A stretch of 64,000 nucleotides of DNA from Mastigias papua. Lineage: Eukaryota > Cnidaria > Scyphozoa > Rhizostomeae > Mastigiidae. This document shows, piece after piece, positions 11,088 through 21,049 of this stretch. The stretch covers positions 12,606,359-12,670,358 of the forward strand of contig OZ025268.1 in NCBI GenBank assembly GCA_964019165.1. Reading direction: 5' to 3'. Below the pieces are notes generated by a model. The model did no database searches and was not told the origin of the DNA. It saw nothing but the letters and a program-made list of their open reading frames with translations. The position numbers and the translations under genes were made by a program. Position 1 is the stretch's first letter, and every line of letters starts with the position of its first letter.

Positions 11088-11494
11088 TAATGAAAACATG
11101 ATGGGAGACTACATTTTGAATCTGTTGAGAGACAGCGATTTGCAATACGCTCGGAAATCTAGAAAACATATCCATCCCTTAGCCTCTTCTATTGATTTTT
11201 GATTGTCTTTGTTTATTTACCATGCATCTGTTGTTTCTATCAGATTATATGGATGAATATATAACATTTCTTTGATGAACTTGAAGCTTTTCTTGGCTGT
11301 TGTCATAAAATAAAAGTTTAAGCTTAATGTAGTCGTTTTTCCCGAGGCTTTAGGCATATGCATTTGATATATAGCACTTAGAAGCCAGGGAAAACATTGT
11401 GTTATCGGTTCCACACCCCCATCGTCTAGGAATGACCCTGCTGCTTGTAAACGTAAAAATAAGACTGTTAAATTCGCTTTTGCTGAATTTTTAG

Positions 11495-12857
11495 AAACAT
11501 GAATGTCCGTGTGAAAAATACGCCTGCCCAGAAGGATGTGGCCTGAAGAATATGACATTAGAAGAGCTAAAAATACATACAAATCCGAACAGAGGCCAAT
11601 GCATTTACATCAAAACAAGTTGCAAATTCAAGGAGGCTGGTTGCACACATGTGGTAAGGTTTCTGTCCTATCAATTATTTATGATAACTATGGTTATATG
11701 TATTGGTTTTGATTTATACGTTGAGATGAAATGAAAGTTCATACAAAATATGTCCCAAAAATTTAAACTATTAGGCTAGCAGAAGAGCAAAAACTATAGA
11801 ACATCGAAGCACAAATTAGCAATAAGGTAGACAACATGAAAATTAGTAGATAGATCATTATTTTGCGTATGAACTTGTATGATAGGATAACAGTTTACTA
11901 GGAAGTAAATGGATGACTGTACACATTTCGAAAAGTCGTAGTAATTCTTATAGATTTCTTTAGTTTACTATAAGTTACCTTAGTTAGTACACCTTGGGAA
12001 GATTTATTTCTTGAAAAATGTATCCTTTGGAATTTTTCGTGTAGGGCACAAAGCGAGAAATGGAATTTCACTTAAGAGATAAATCTGACGAGCACACAAA
12101 CCTTCTGTGTGTATCACTGTCCAGTATGACGAACAAGCAAAGAGAAACTGAAAATCAACTGCTGAAGCAAAACCTTCAGCTGAAAAGCATACAAGAATCT
12201 TTTTGCCAATATGCCATTCTTCTCAAGGAATTTCAATCCAAGCAACAGGAACTTCTCAATCAGATATCAGAACAACAATCGAGAATCAGAAGCCATGAGA
12301 TGCAGCTGGCCTCAAGGGACGATTTGATAAGTGAAATGAGATCGCAGTTAGACCAATGCCGTGATATTATAGATGAGTTCAAAAACGGTAGTACAAATGG
12401 GACTCTTGTATGGAAATTGAACAACTTTAGGGAAAGTCTCAATAGTGCATTATCATACAAGAGCTTTTCAATTTACAGTCCTGTTATCATGACAAGTAAA
12501 TTCGGCTACAAACTTTGTGCTCAGTTGTTTCCTGCAGGATCAACAGACTGCAATGGTCAATATATGTCCATTTACTTTCACCTTCTCCCAACTGAGCATG
12601 ATGACGTCTTGAAGTGGCCTTTCACAAGCAAAATTTCATTTACTTTGATTGATCAAGTCGAAAATGGAGATGAAGCCAAGAACATTTCTTACACTATCGT
12701 GCCAGCACCAAATGCAAGCAATTACCAAAAACCAAATCAGAAAATGAGTGGAGGAAGAGGATGTCATCAATTTGTATCGCTCGAAGCTCTGGAGAGCAGA
12801 AATTACATTAAAAATGATAGTCTGTTTATCAAAATAAAGGTACTGCAGAAAAGCTAA
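11495..12857 (+). CDS. TRAF-family adaptor, 3' two exons (zinc finger, coiled coil, MATH)
   Basis: Two exons are supported: 11495-11653 (acceptor TTTTTAG, donor GTAAGG) and 12045-12857 (acceptor TTCGTGTAG, stop TAA), joined in phase 0. The first encodes a TRAF-type zinc finger with paired Cys/His (HECPCE, CPEGC, CKFKEAGC). The second completes the finger, then has about 90 residues of heptad-rich coiled coil (12120-12390), then a MATH domain beginning 'GTLVWKLNNF' and ending 'DSLFIKIKVL' just before the stop. TRAF proteins link TNF-, IL-1- or Toll-type receptors to NF-kB and JNK signalling in the cytoplasm; the MATH domain trimerises and binds receptor tails. An N-terminal RING and earlier fingers are expected but not found upstream, where mobile elements fill the sequence. 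The subtype is not assigned. Confidence 0.9.
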
Positions 12858-14240
12858 GATTGTGGAACGTTTATTTAGCCATTTTTAGAGTGTTTATGAT
12901 GGATGGTCACTGATATCTTTTCTAAGCTAGATATTCATTCACCATCCTGTTTGTGCGCAATTTTCATGTATTCGGCGACTTATAGCTTTATTATAGCAGT
13001 TGCAGAAGGGATAGTTTTGACTTCCAAAACAAGAGGAACTGCCAAATTGGTATTTCAAATACTGCCGCCCTTATACTACCTATATAAGAGCATGTACGTA
13101 GCTGGTTTGCATATATTGCGAGAAATCTTTCATGGTGCAGTGTACGCGCTGCCTGGCCAGATAGAAGTTAAAGTGTTGTTTGTAAGTAAAAAAAATATGG
13201 ATGGCATTCAGTCTAGTAATTTCATTCCACCCAATTATAATGCAACTTTTGTTGAGCTTGCAATTAGTATGATTATGATTTGGTGAGTACCTTTTGGGCC
13301 GATTATACAGTTGTCAAAATTTTAGGGGGGTCCGCCAGTATTTTACCGCTGCAATGGACTAAGCGATCTAGGTATGGTTTGTCAATGTACCCTTTTGACT
13401 CTAACGAATGCTTCTGACACCGTAGCATTGCTTTCAATCTTCATACATTATACTTGTCTTCAAGATTTATGGATTTCTACAATGACTTATAAAACACTGT
13501 AGAAAGAAAGATAGTCAGTCAAGAAAGCCAGGCAAAGGTGTTGGTTTTCATAGTCCTAAAGCACTCTTAGCTTCTCTAAACTGCACCAATAGAATTGTGC
13601 CTTTTGCTTGTAGGTGACAGGCATTTCCAAGTTTAGGCATGGTATAGTTAAAGGTATTTTTTATATTTTGAGTATAACTGACCGACAGCAGTAAAGAACT
13701 TTTTGATGTTTGTTGCACAATTGATTTATTTTGAATTAAGGTTCACTTTATGACATTTCTGCAAAGGCATGTGTGGTACGCTAGTAAGAGGGATCAAGAG
13801 TAGATATTTGGGGTTTTTTGTTTCTTGCCTTTCAATGCCTTTTACGCAGAACTTCCGAGTGTTCAACAAGTTATTATAACTATAGAAAACCTCTGTGATC
13901 AGCCCATGTCATATAGAGAGTAGCCAAAATATTGATCATTGAGACACCGTAAACGCTGTAATTAGCCCCGGGCGATTGTTACATTCTCGAGCTTATACAG
14001 GTGGCTAAAGAGAGGTGACCAAAGAGAGGCCCCCAAGGCTTACAAAGGGGGAATTTAATTGAGAGGAGTGGGCCAACTGAGAACGATCGTTATAACTAAT
14101 AACTAATAACTTCTTTAATAACTTACTGGCAATGTTTGTAATGATAAAATCGAAAAGGACGTAGAGATTAGACTTCATATCTGCTGCGAGAGGACACCAT
14201 GTTGACTATTAGCTGAGGATCCCGTTGTTGGAGAAACTTT
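12858..14240. other. 3' flank of the TRAF gene, no further gene
   Basis: Contains the likely 3' UTR of the TRAF gene and AT-rich sequence. A 127-codon frame at 12903-13286 has no recognisable domain. The part near 13960-14060 (CCCCGGGCGATTGTTACA and following) looks like a MITE terminus, but no partner was found. Confidence 0.4.
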
Positions 14241-14408
14241 TGTAGTGAACGTGAACATTGTAGCTTAGGCCCTTTCTTGCCCAATGCCAGTTTTTCTTCT
14301 TTCATTCAATCATTGTCATTCCTGCATCACACACCTTGGACATCACTTTGTGTTACTCCTGTCATCAAACACCTGGTCATTCCTCTTCTGTTGTTCTCCA
14401 CGCAATTG
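14241..14408 (+). repeat. LTR fragment of the TRIM element family
   Basis: Begins TGTAGTGAACGTGAACATTG and matches, for about 165 bp, the start of the long terminal repeats at 36051-36495 and 37102-37548, in the opposite chromosomal orientation. Homology stops near 14408. It is a truncated LTR. Confidence 0.8.
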
Positions 14409-15333
14409 TCATACCGGATCACCGATTTTTCAGAACTCCGGTAAAAGAGATAAACTTCGCCTGATCCAACTCTTTTGCAATTGCACTTCTCATCTTGGAG
14501 TACAACTTTGGAAGGGCATCTTATGTAAAGTATTTTCTGCTAGGTATTAGGTAATGTAGTGCAAGATGAGCAATTAATTCAATAAAGCCTTGATCTTCTA
14601 CGATTGAAAGAGGCTGGTTATCAAACACACTCTTTTGATGATCTTGGAGTAGATTGCTGGAGAGTGCTGGTCATTTATATCCCAAATTTTCTTTACAGAA
14701 GAGCTTGCATGAAGTTTGGCTTTTACGCTTTGCCTCTTCTTCAATTTTCGTTCCATAGGAGTAAGGCTGCCAGACACTTCTTTTTTCTCATCTTTCTCTT
14801 TCTTACAGTCAGCATAAGCGGAATTTTATTTGGTTGTATGCCAGCGTTTTAAATGATTTTGGAGGGGCGCTTTTGCTGTAGCTTTTCGGGCCCTTGTCTT
14901 TCTGCCCTCGCTTTGCGCCTCGGTTGCAAATGCTGCGATTGGCACTCTCGTCTTCAGCTTTTTCAACAGAAAAGAATTGCTAACTAAAGACAGTGATTTG
15001 AACTTCGATTTAGCTGCGATTTCAAGGTACATAAAAGAATCAATGGAACTGGCAAGGTTTCGCACAAGAGAAGAGCACACGTTTTGTGCATGGCAAGTGA
15101 CATTCGATTATTCGATTTTGCAAACGAGAAAATTCAGTGAAGCAATTGACAGCAGATAAAGATTTCATCTCTATGGTGGCCCATCGTTATCATGTCATTT
15201 TCAAATCATTCTTGTTTGTGATTTTAAACTTGATTTTGTTTTCAATTTGACTTTAAATTTCATTTCAACTTAATATCATTTTCATTTACAAATCTGTTTT
15301 TGAATTCACTTTGAAAATTACATTTGCAATCTC
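14409..15333. other. No gene seen; subterminal AT-rich repeats near the right side
   Basis: Short frames only. From 15195 to 15330 there are irregular repeats of TTGACTTTAAATTTCATTT-like units. GTGGCCCATCGTTATCAT at 15176-15193 matches the inner part of the transposon terminus at 15360-17283 with one change, so a second partial terminus may lie here. Confidence 0.4.
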
Positions 15334-15372
15334 TTTGATGTGAGATTGAGTTTTTGCGTGTGGCCCATCGCT
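15334..15372 (+). repeat. Left terminal inverted repeat, outer part
   Basis: TTTGATGTGAGATTGAG... to CCCATCGCT matches the inverse of 21120-21158 with one mismatch. The LINE insertion at 15373 splits it from its inner part at 17271; the bases GCT are present on both sides of the LINE. Confidence 0.88.
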
Positions 15373-17270
15373 AAGAAAAATAAATCCACATAAAGCGTCA
15401 GGGCCTGATTCAGTCACCAGCAGAGAACTGAAAATACTTCAAGGCAGCATTGTAAACGGCCTAGAGACTATTTTCAAATCAAGTTTCCAGCAGAGTGTAT
15501 TTCCAAGCTGCTGGAAGATAGCACGAATTAAATCCTCTTTCAAGAATGGAAAGGAACTAGAGAGAACGAATTACAGGCCTCTCTCAATGTTGTCCATCCC
15601 ATCAAAGCTACTAGAGAGTCAGATCTGCAACACTGTCGATAGCCATTTAGATGATAACAAGATTGTGACTGACATGCAGTGGGGATTCATTAAAGGAAGA
15701 TCTACGGAGGGTATCCTCTTAAAACTAATAGAGATATGGAAAAGATCAGTTGACAACAGTTTGACTGTTGGTGTAGTGTTTATAGACTTCCAAAAAGCTT
15801 TCGACACAGTTTCCCATGGAATCTTGTCATATAAATTGCAAGCAGCTGGAATTTCTGGAAATTTGCATGCATTGATTATGAATTATCTTAAAGACAGGAC
15901 TCAGTATGCTGAGATTAATGGGGAGTGCAGCTCAACAAAACATATTAGGTTTGGTGTTCCCCAATGATCCTTACTAGGCCCTAAGCTGTATAGTTTACAT
16001 GTAAATGACTTGCCATCTGCAATTACGCAAGGTGAAATGTATCTCTTTGCAGACGATACAACTGTTTATTGCACAGGCAAAGACTTAGAAAGTGTTGTAG
16101 ACACATTAAACAGCATAATGGAAGAGATACATAGTTGGTGCATACGGAACAAGTTGAAAGTACATCCAGGAAAATGTGAGGCTATGTTCATGATGAGGTC
16201 CCCCTTCATAGGGCCAATGAGACCCATTTTGTATGGAGGCGATCACATAAAGATTGTGCAGGAATCAACTTGTCTTGGATTACAAATAGAAAATAGGCTA
16301 GATTGGAAACCTCAAGTACAAAATGTATGTAAAAGTTTTTCCAAGAAACTAGGTGCATTGAAAAGAATGAGATGCCTACTAACAAAATTCTTAGAAGAAA
16401 TATATTACACAACAATCATAGCCAGGACAACGTACTGCATTTCAGTTTGGGGGAATTGTTCTGAAGCTACATTTAATATGCTGGAGGATAATCATGCTAG
16501 GGCAGCGAGGCTAATACATAGTCTACCTCGAAACTTAAGCAATGAAGAGAGCCTTGCAAGAGCAAATTGGCAGCCAATCTCATTTTTATACAAACGGAGG
16601 CTGCTCACATTAATGCATCAGATATACCATGGAACAGCTGACAAGTCAATTGCACAGATGTTTCAGAAGAAAGACACGGCAAAACAGAGAACAAGAAATA
16701 AACTTCAGTTCGAAGTGAAAAGATATAATACAGAGACTGGGAGGAATAGTTTCACGTACAAGGCAGCAATGATTTGGAATTCTATCCCAGACCAAATTAA
16801 GGACGCAGAAAATGTACAAACTTTCAAAACAAGATTAAAACATGTGCGTCAGACAATAAATGACTTCACTTTTCAAAAAGGATTAACAGGATTTTTAAAC
16901 AAAGATAATGATTTTAAATATTACTAGACTACTATTAAACAATTTTAATTTTTTTTTATCTTTTACATGATGTAATAATTATTTCCTTTAGCCTTTAATT
17001 TATAGCAGGTCCACATCAGCTCTTTTGAGTTGCCAGACTTTTAACCTGCTTTGAGAAATAAAAAATGTATGTATGTATGTATGTATGTATGTATGTATGT
17101 ATGTATGTATGTATGTATGTATGTATGTATGTATGCATGTATGTATGTATGTATGTATGTATGTATGTATGTATGTATGTATGTATGTATGTATGTATGT
17201 ATGTATGTATGTATGTATGTATGTATGTATGTATGTATGTATGTATGTGTGTATATATGTATGTATGTAT
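15373..17270 (+). mobile_element. 5'-truncated LINE with tetranucleotide tail inserted in the transposon terminus
   Basis: A plus-strand frame runs from 15373 to the stop at 16925-16927, about 518 codons. It has the RT blocks 'NYRPLSMLSIPSKLLE', 'FIDFQKAFDTVSH' (first catalytic Asp), 'FGVPQ', 'LFADDT' (catalytic pair, about 16045-16062) and 'STCLGLQIE', then the C-terminal 'AAMIWNSIPDQIK'. The only break is a TGA at 15965-15967, exactly where the conserved Gly of VPQGS is expected (GGA to TGA). A short 3' UTR leads to a (GTAT)n tail. A CR1/L2-like or related clade is likely. GCT flanks both sides. It is younger than its host transposon. Confidence 0.88.
17064..17270 (+). repeat. (ATGT)n tetranucleotide microsatellite
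   Basis: About 50 near-perfect units with one GCAT variant and a GTGTATATAT interruption near 17248. It forms the 3' tail of the LINE and stops exactly at the resumption of the transposon terminus. It is open in all frames by periodicity only and encodes nothing. Confidence 0.95.
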
Positions 17271-17342
17271 GCTATCATTATCAAAGAAAGAGAGGCCTGC
17301 CTCGATCCGAACTTTAGTAGCAATATTTTGACGGGAGACGTT
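17271..17342 (+). repeat. Left terminal inverted repeat, inner part
   Basis: GCTATCATTATCAAAG... to GGGAGACGTTC is the inverse of 21050-21122 with three mismatches. Together with 15334-15372 it gives a 109-bp terminus. The alpha-kinase ATG follows 9 bp downstream. Confidence 0.9.
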
Positions 17343-17350
17343 CCTCGTGG

Positions 17351-18664
17351 GTGATGGCAGAAAACGAGAACAAACGAACTTGGGAGAAGTTCCATAAAAT
17401 GATCGGAGAAAAGAGAAGAAGCAATGGGAGCATAAAGGCAAAGAGCAAGTTTTTAAAACCTAGCAGCATTATGGTGCAGCGAATGAGTTCGTCTCTGGAT
17501 ACCCGTGACTTCGTTGATTTCCTGGACTATGACGAGCTTAGTATTGACAACATCAGAGATGCCTGCAAAAAGTTCTATGATATGCCGCAGGGATCGTGTG
17601 ATGTTTTATTAAGTGACAGGAGACTTTCTTGCTTTCTGTCCGAGCAGATTTCAGGAAGAAAATTTTACTATGTTCGGTTTACAACAGAAGTGGGAAAGCA
17701 ATACAATCCAAGAGCAACCAGAGTGAAGTTACCTGGGGGGATAGAAATTGGAAATCAAGGGGCAACTGCCAGCATGTCATTTGGGAATGCTATGTTGAAC
17801 GATGAATATAAACAGATTGCCAAACCTGGGAATACTAGCTCTTTACCATAGGTTCCGTCCACTATTATTCCCAAGTCTGTTTCCGTTGCTGCACTTCTTC
17901 AAGCTCAGAAATTGGTTAGTCCACCAAATGTAGCCAGGGTCATTTTGGAGCTAGAAAGCTATGTTGTTTCTGATAACAAATGGGTAAAATCGATGAAAAT
18001 AGAACTTTACAAAGAAAACAATGCATTTGCTGAGGGTGGCTTAAGACATGCTTTCCTTTCCACAGATAAGAGCAACACCAACAAATGGGTTATTAAGGAG
18101 TATAAGATGATCCAGATGGATCCAGTTTTTACAGAGCTAAAGATGACAGCAGATCAACATACACGGAAGCAAGTTCAAATGCATTCAGTAACTAGAAGTA
18201 TTGCACAGAGCTTACAGCGAAAATTACCATCAGGCTTTGGAAAATCATTTTCTTACAACAAAGTGTATTATGATACCATTGACAATGCACCTGTCACTGT
18301 TGAAGAATATATTCCAGGAGTTTTTGAGAAATACGTTAATAATAATGGGGATGTTGCTGAAGGAAAATCCCCAGCACACGAGGCAATGATTGAAAAGGCA
18401 TCATATTTTGCAAATTTTTCATATAGGCACACTGAAAGGCAAATTATGGTACTTGATCTACAAGGGGTTGGATACAAGCTATGTGATCCAGAAATAGCCA
18501 CCATTACACTACTAGAAGATGGAGAGTTGAACTTCTGCGCAGGAAATCTATCATCTGATGCCATTCAGAATTTGTTTGCTCATCATTTCATCATTGCTGC
18601 AATAAATACTGCAAGATGCATGCATTTCCTGGACATGAGAGCATTTTTGATTGAGTTGAGTTGA
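17351..18664 (+). pseudogene. Alpha-kinase (atypical protein kinase) inside the DNA transposon
   Basis: One frame from ATG 17351 is broken by a single TAG at 17849-17851 (codon 167) and then continues in the same frame to 18664. Residues 1-185 are a lysine-rich region with no named domain. From about residue 205 comes an alpha-kinase domain: 'EGGLRHAF' loop, Lys249 in WVIKEY, Glu318-319 in VEEYIPG, Asp369/Gln371 in LDLQG, Asp379 in CDPEIAT, and 'CAGNLSSDA' before the C-terminal zinc module. The zinc-binding His/Cys cluster appears only in the +1 frame (HHCCNKYC, about 18592-18616), ending at TGA 18652-18654, so a one-base frameshift lies near 18585. The family (eEF2K, MHCK, TRPM7) phosphorylates Ser/Thr in helices. 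The start next to the terminus suggests transcription from it. Confidence 0.88.
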
Positions 18665-18904
18665 GTTATTGCTGACTGAACATTATGATTCTGCATGCCA
18701 AGAATAGATTTAAAATTTAGAATGTTGATATGTAGTTGTTCTGTTCTTAGTATGCATAGTTTGGTTCAGGTTTCCTAGGCATTTTCCAGAAGTTTTATAG
18801 GAGAACTTTATCACTTTACCATGCTAATCATGTATTGCATAACTAATTTCTACAAACAACATGGCCTGTTTCAACTTAATGAGGTATTAGCATAGAAGAT
18901 CAGT
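18665..18904. other. 3' flank of the alpha-kinase inside the transposon
   Basis: AT-rich with no coding sequence recognised. It separates the kinase gene from the hAT MITE. Confidence 0.5.
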
Positions 18905-18912
18905 AGTAGAAA

Positions 18913-19497
18913 AAAGGATATAGGAACCAAGTGGCATGTGCCCCCCCCCCCACTTTTTTGCAAATTAAGTGTGAAAGAGTGTACGCGAGAAAACAGAAAA
19001 TATTTGGCTTGAAAGAATATTGTATTCGCGCAAAACTAGCAAAAGCAGAATGATGAGACTACGAATACAATAAGAGATAAAATCCCCAAAGCTAAACGTA
19101 GTAGAACTAAGAATAGGCCTAAGTTAAGTGCGAAATTCCGACAAGAAACGATGATGTGTAGCTACACATCGTCAAATGGATCACAAATGTTAAACTATGC
19201 AAAAAAGGGTGCTGGGTTGGGGGGGGGAAGAGTGACTATAGGGCTGTGAAAAGAGCGAAGTGGAGTAGAGACAAAGGCCACAAGGTGAGAAATAATATAA
19301 ATGACAGGGAGGCGACGGGAAAAGAGGGGGTGACAAGACGGATCCTATATTACCCTTAATTAAACGATTTAACAAATGAAATATAACCAATTTTTAGTTT
19401 AAAGTGCCTCTTTTCTGCTTAAGTAGCGCCCTTTTTGCACTTGAGAGTGCCCTTGAATGCATGTGCCCCGACTTTTTGAATGCTTCCTATGTCCCTG
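18913..19497. mobile_element. hAT-type MITE with 8-bp target duplication
   Basis: Flanked on both sides by AGTAGAAA (18905-18912 and 19498-19505). The right terminus inverted reads CAGGGACATAGGAAGC, and the left reads AAAGGATATAGGAACC, matching at 12 of 16. An 8-bp duplication and CAGGG ends are typical of hAT elements. Poly-C (18941-18952) and poly-G (19218-19225) tracts and no transposase mark it as non-autonomous. It lies inside the kinase-bearing transposon. Confidence 0.85.
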
Positions 19498-19505
19498 AGT
19501 AGAAA

Positions 19506-19777
19506 CCACCTAGCAGCCAAATAGCTCAGTGGATACGCAAGTATTCAGTAATTCCTCAAATCGCCCCCCGCCCCATCAAGTAATCCTTACAAATAAAAGT
19601 TGGAAAGAATTTAACAAGTATCTAGGAGTAGTGGCCATGCTATTAGCGATAAAAGTGAACCAGCAGGTTTATAGAAGCAAAAACAAATTCAAAAAATCTA
19701 GGAAAGAATCCATATACAATTATTCTACATTTAATAATATCAAAACTTCTCTAAATCACAATCAATATCACTTTTGC
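19506..19777. other. Intergenic stretch between the convergent genes
   Basis: Holds a short A-box-like TAGCTCAGTGG at 19523-19533 without a matching B box, and a 91-codon frame without a domain. No function is assigned. Confidence 0.4.
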
Positions 19778-21030
19778 TTACAAAATTGCTTGAGATCTTT
19801 TTAGAAGTTTAAATGCAGCAACCAAGTCCTTACATTCAACCTGTTCTAGTGTTGGAAGAACTTGAAAAAGCTGAGAGTGATCCTCTTGGCTAAGATATTT
19901 CAATCGAGATCCAAGACCTGACAATTCTGCAACTTCAACTAAATCAGATTCTGATAGTGATATGCCTTTTTCAGTTGCACCACATTGTTCAGGAAATGCA
20001 TATAGATGGTTGGGTATTCCATGTGGTAAGTGCAATCCAGATTTTTGTCTTATTCTATAAGAATTCCATACTCTAACGAAAACATCACACTCTCTAAATT
20101 ACAGGCATAAACAGATATGACATCAATTTCCGATCTCTATCATTCGATGGATCATAGACATGAGAATCCAAAAGAAACTTGAGATGGAGTTTTATATCCT
20201 TCTCCATTCGCTCATGCAAATCCCTCCACCATCTTTCAATCTTGTTTGATGTGGAGGGATCATATATACCTGCATCTGTAGGATTATCCAATTCCCCTTG
20301 CTTTTGTCGCAAGTAACATTGCATAGTTGCCATTAATCCGGTTTCAGTTCCTCTATCTAATCGTATATAGCATGGTAAAGTCCTGCTTTCCACAAGATAC
20401 TGCAAGAAAAAATTACCAACAATCTTTGGGTCTGAATTTCTGTTCAAAATTTTAAGGAAAAAAATTTTTCTTGAAAAAGTGTCTAAACAGCCATATATAG
20501 CAAGGGGAAATATGCGGTTTTGAAATCCCATTAGTTTATCATGTCCATCAAGAGATAGTGTCCAGTTGGGTCCATCTGATATAAACTGTATTTGCTATTC
20601 TTTTTCCTCTTATTTAAACTTCTACCTCCCATTGCTTGTGGGTCTGCATCCAACAAGACATCATGAACAAGGCCTCATGGCACACATATTCCGTGCTCTG
20701 TTCTCAGTTTTTGATTCATAGCACGGTATCCTAGTAACTTTCCAGGACCTTCTAGTTCTTTATTGATGGCGCTGGTGACTGTAGATATGCTAACTATTAC
20801 GTCTATATAGCGAATGTCGAAGTATCGTAAACGCCTATCCAAGGTTGGCAAACTCCAGGCATAACATGGGTAATCTCTTCTCATGAAATCTATTATTTCT
20901 TTACGCTTTAAGTTCTGACGAACATATTTTTCGGGGTCATCCTTCAGAGTATTATCATCATACCAAGCTTTTCTAGCTGGCCCAGAAGCTAACATCTCGA
21001 TAAATTTCTGCTGATAGGAGCAAACGGTTA
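19778..21030 (-). pseudogene. Integrase-type (rve/DDE) transposase of the kinase-bearing transposon
   Basis: Minus-strand segments 21030-20675, 20600-20094 and 20093-19778 form one protein of about 410 residues after two frameshifts (near 20590 and 20098) and one stop (TGA near 20672). The N-terminal part contains a DNA-binding-like region and 'GPGKLLGYRAM'. The catalytic core has Asp in SLDGHDKLMGFQ (about 20555), Asp in RLDRGTETG, and Glu in NKIERWWRDLHERME, 39 residues after the second Asp. The tail contains 'GIPNHLYAFPE'. This resembles integrase-core transposases of eukaryotic DNA elements. It should recognise the 109-bp termini. It is convergent with the alpha-kinase. Confidence 0.82.
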
Positions 21031-21049
21031 GTGAGCACAGCGTGTTATA

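Larger units (their letters stand above)
5225..11202 (+). pseudogene. Broken copy of an uncharacterised multi-copy animal gene family, split by an intron and TE insertions
   Basis: The start ATG at 5225 gives MASGGC... then FCYVCG. After a frameshift come 'GDQHKSWAPHFTCEYC' (about 5360-5410) and a donor GTGAGG at 5425. The acceptor CTACAG ends at 5643 and the frame resumes as 'DWCRG', then 'PRIWRQP', 'CYFCM' (about 5730) and a PVPAPP-type linker. A second donor GTAAGT is at 6030. The C-terminal half resumes at about 8515 ('LKAVLLHNGN', 'HSVHLKE', 'PIHIKLGL', 'GPQI', 'MSLEVHILDAHL'). It is cut by a LINE at 9197, resumes at 10468 ('MEFERHYRGQY'), is cut by a MITE at 10571, and resumes at 11088 ('NENMMGDY', 'RKSRKHIH'). 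I recognise the protein as a Cys-rich family repeated in insect and cnidarian genomes. Its function is unknown to me. Several frameshifts make this copy dead. Confidence 0.8.

Noticed and set aside
12903..13286. 127-codon frame after the TRAF gene
   Set aside because: No domain, no splice context and no codon pattern of a gene; it lies in the likely 3' UTR.
17065..17270. Repeat array considered as a CRISPR
   Set aside because: The unit is 4 bp with no spacers, in a eukaryotic genome; it is a microsatellite.
17051..17395. Several long frames with repeated CMYV, MYVC or IHTY peptides
   Set aside because: They are translations of the (ATGT)n microsatellite; the period has no in-frame stop, so length is not evidence of coding.
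19511..19575. tRNA-like A box (TAGCTCAGTGG) as a possible tRNA or tRNA-derived SINE
   Set aside because: No B box at the right distance and no cloverleaf; a single short match is not sufficient.
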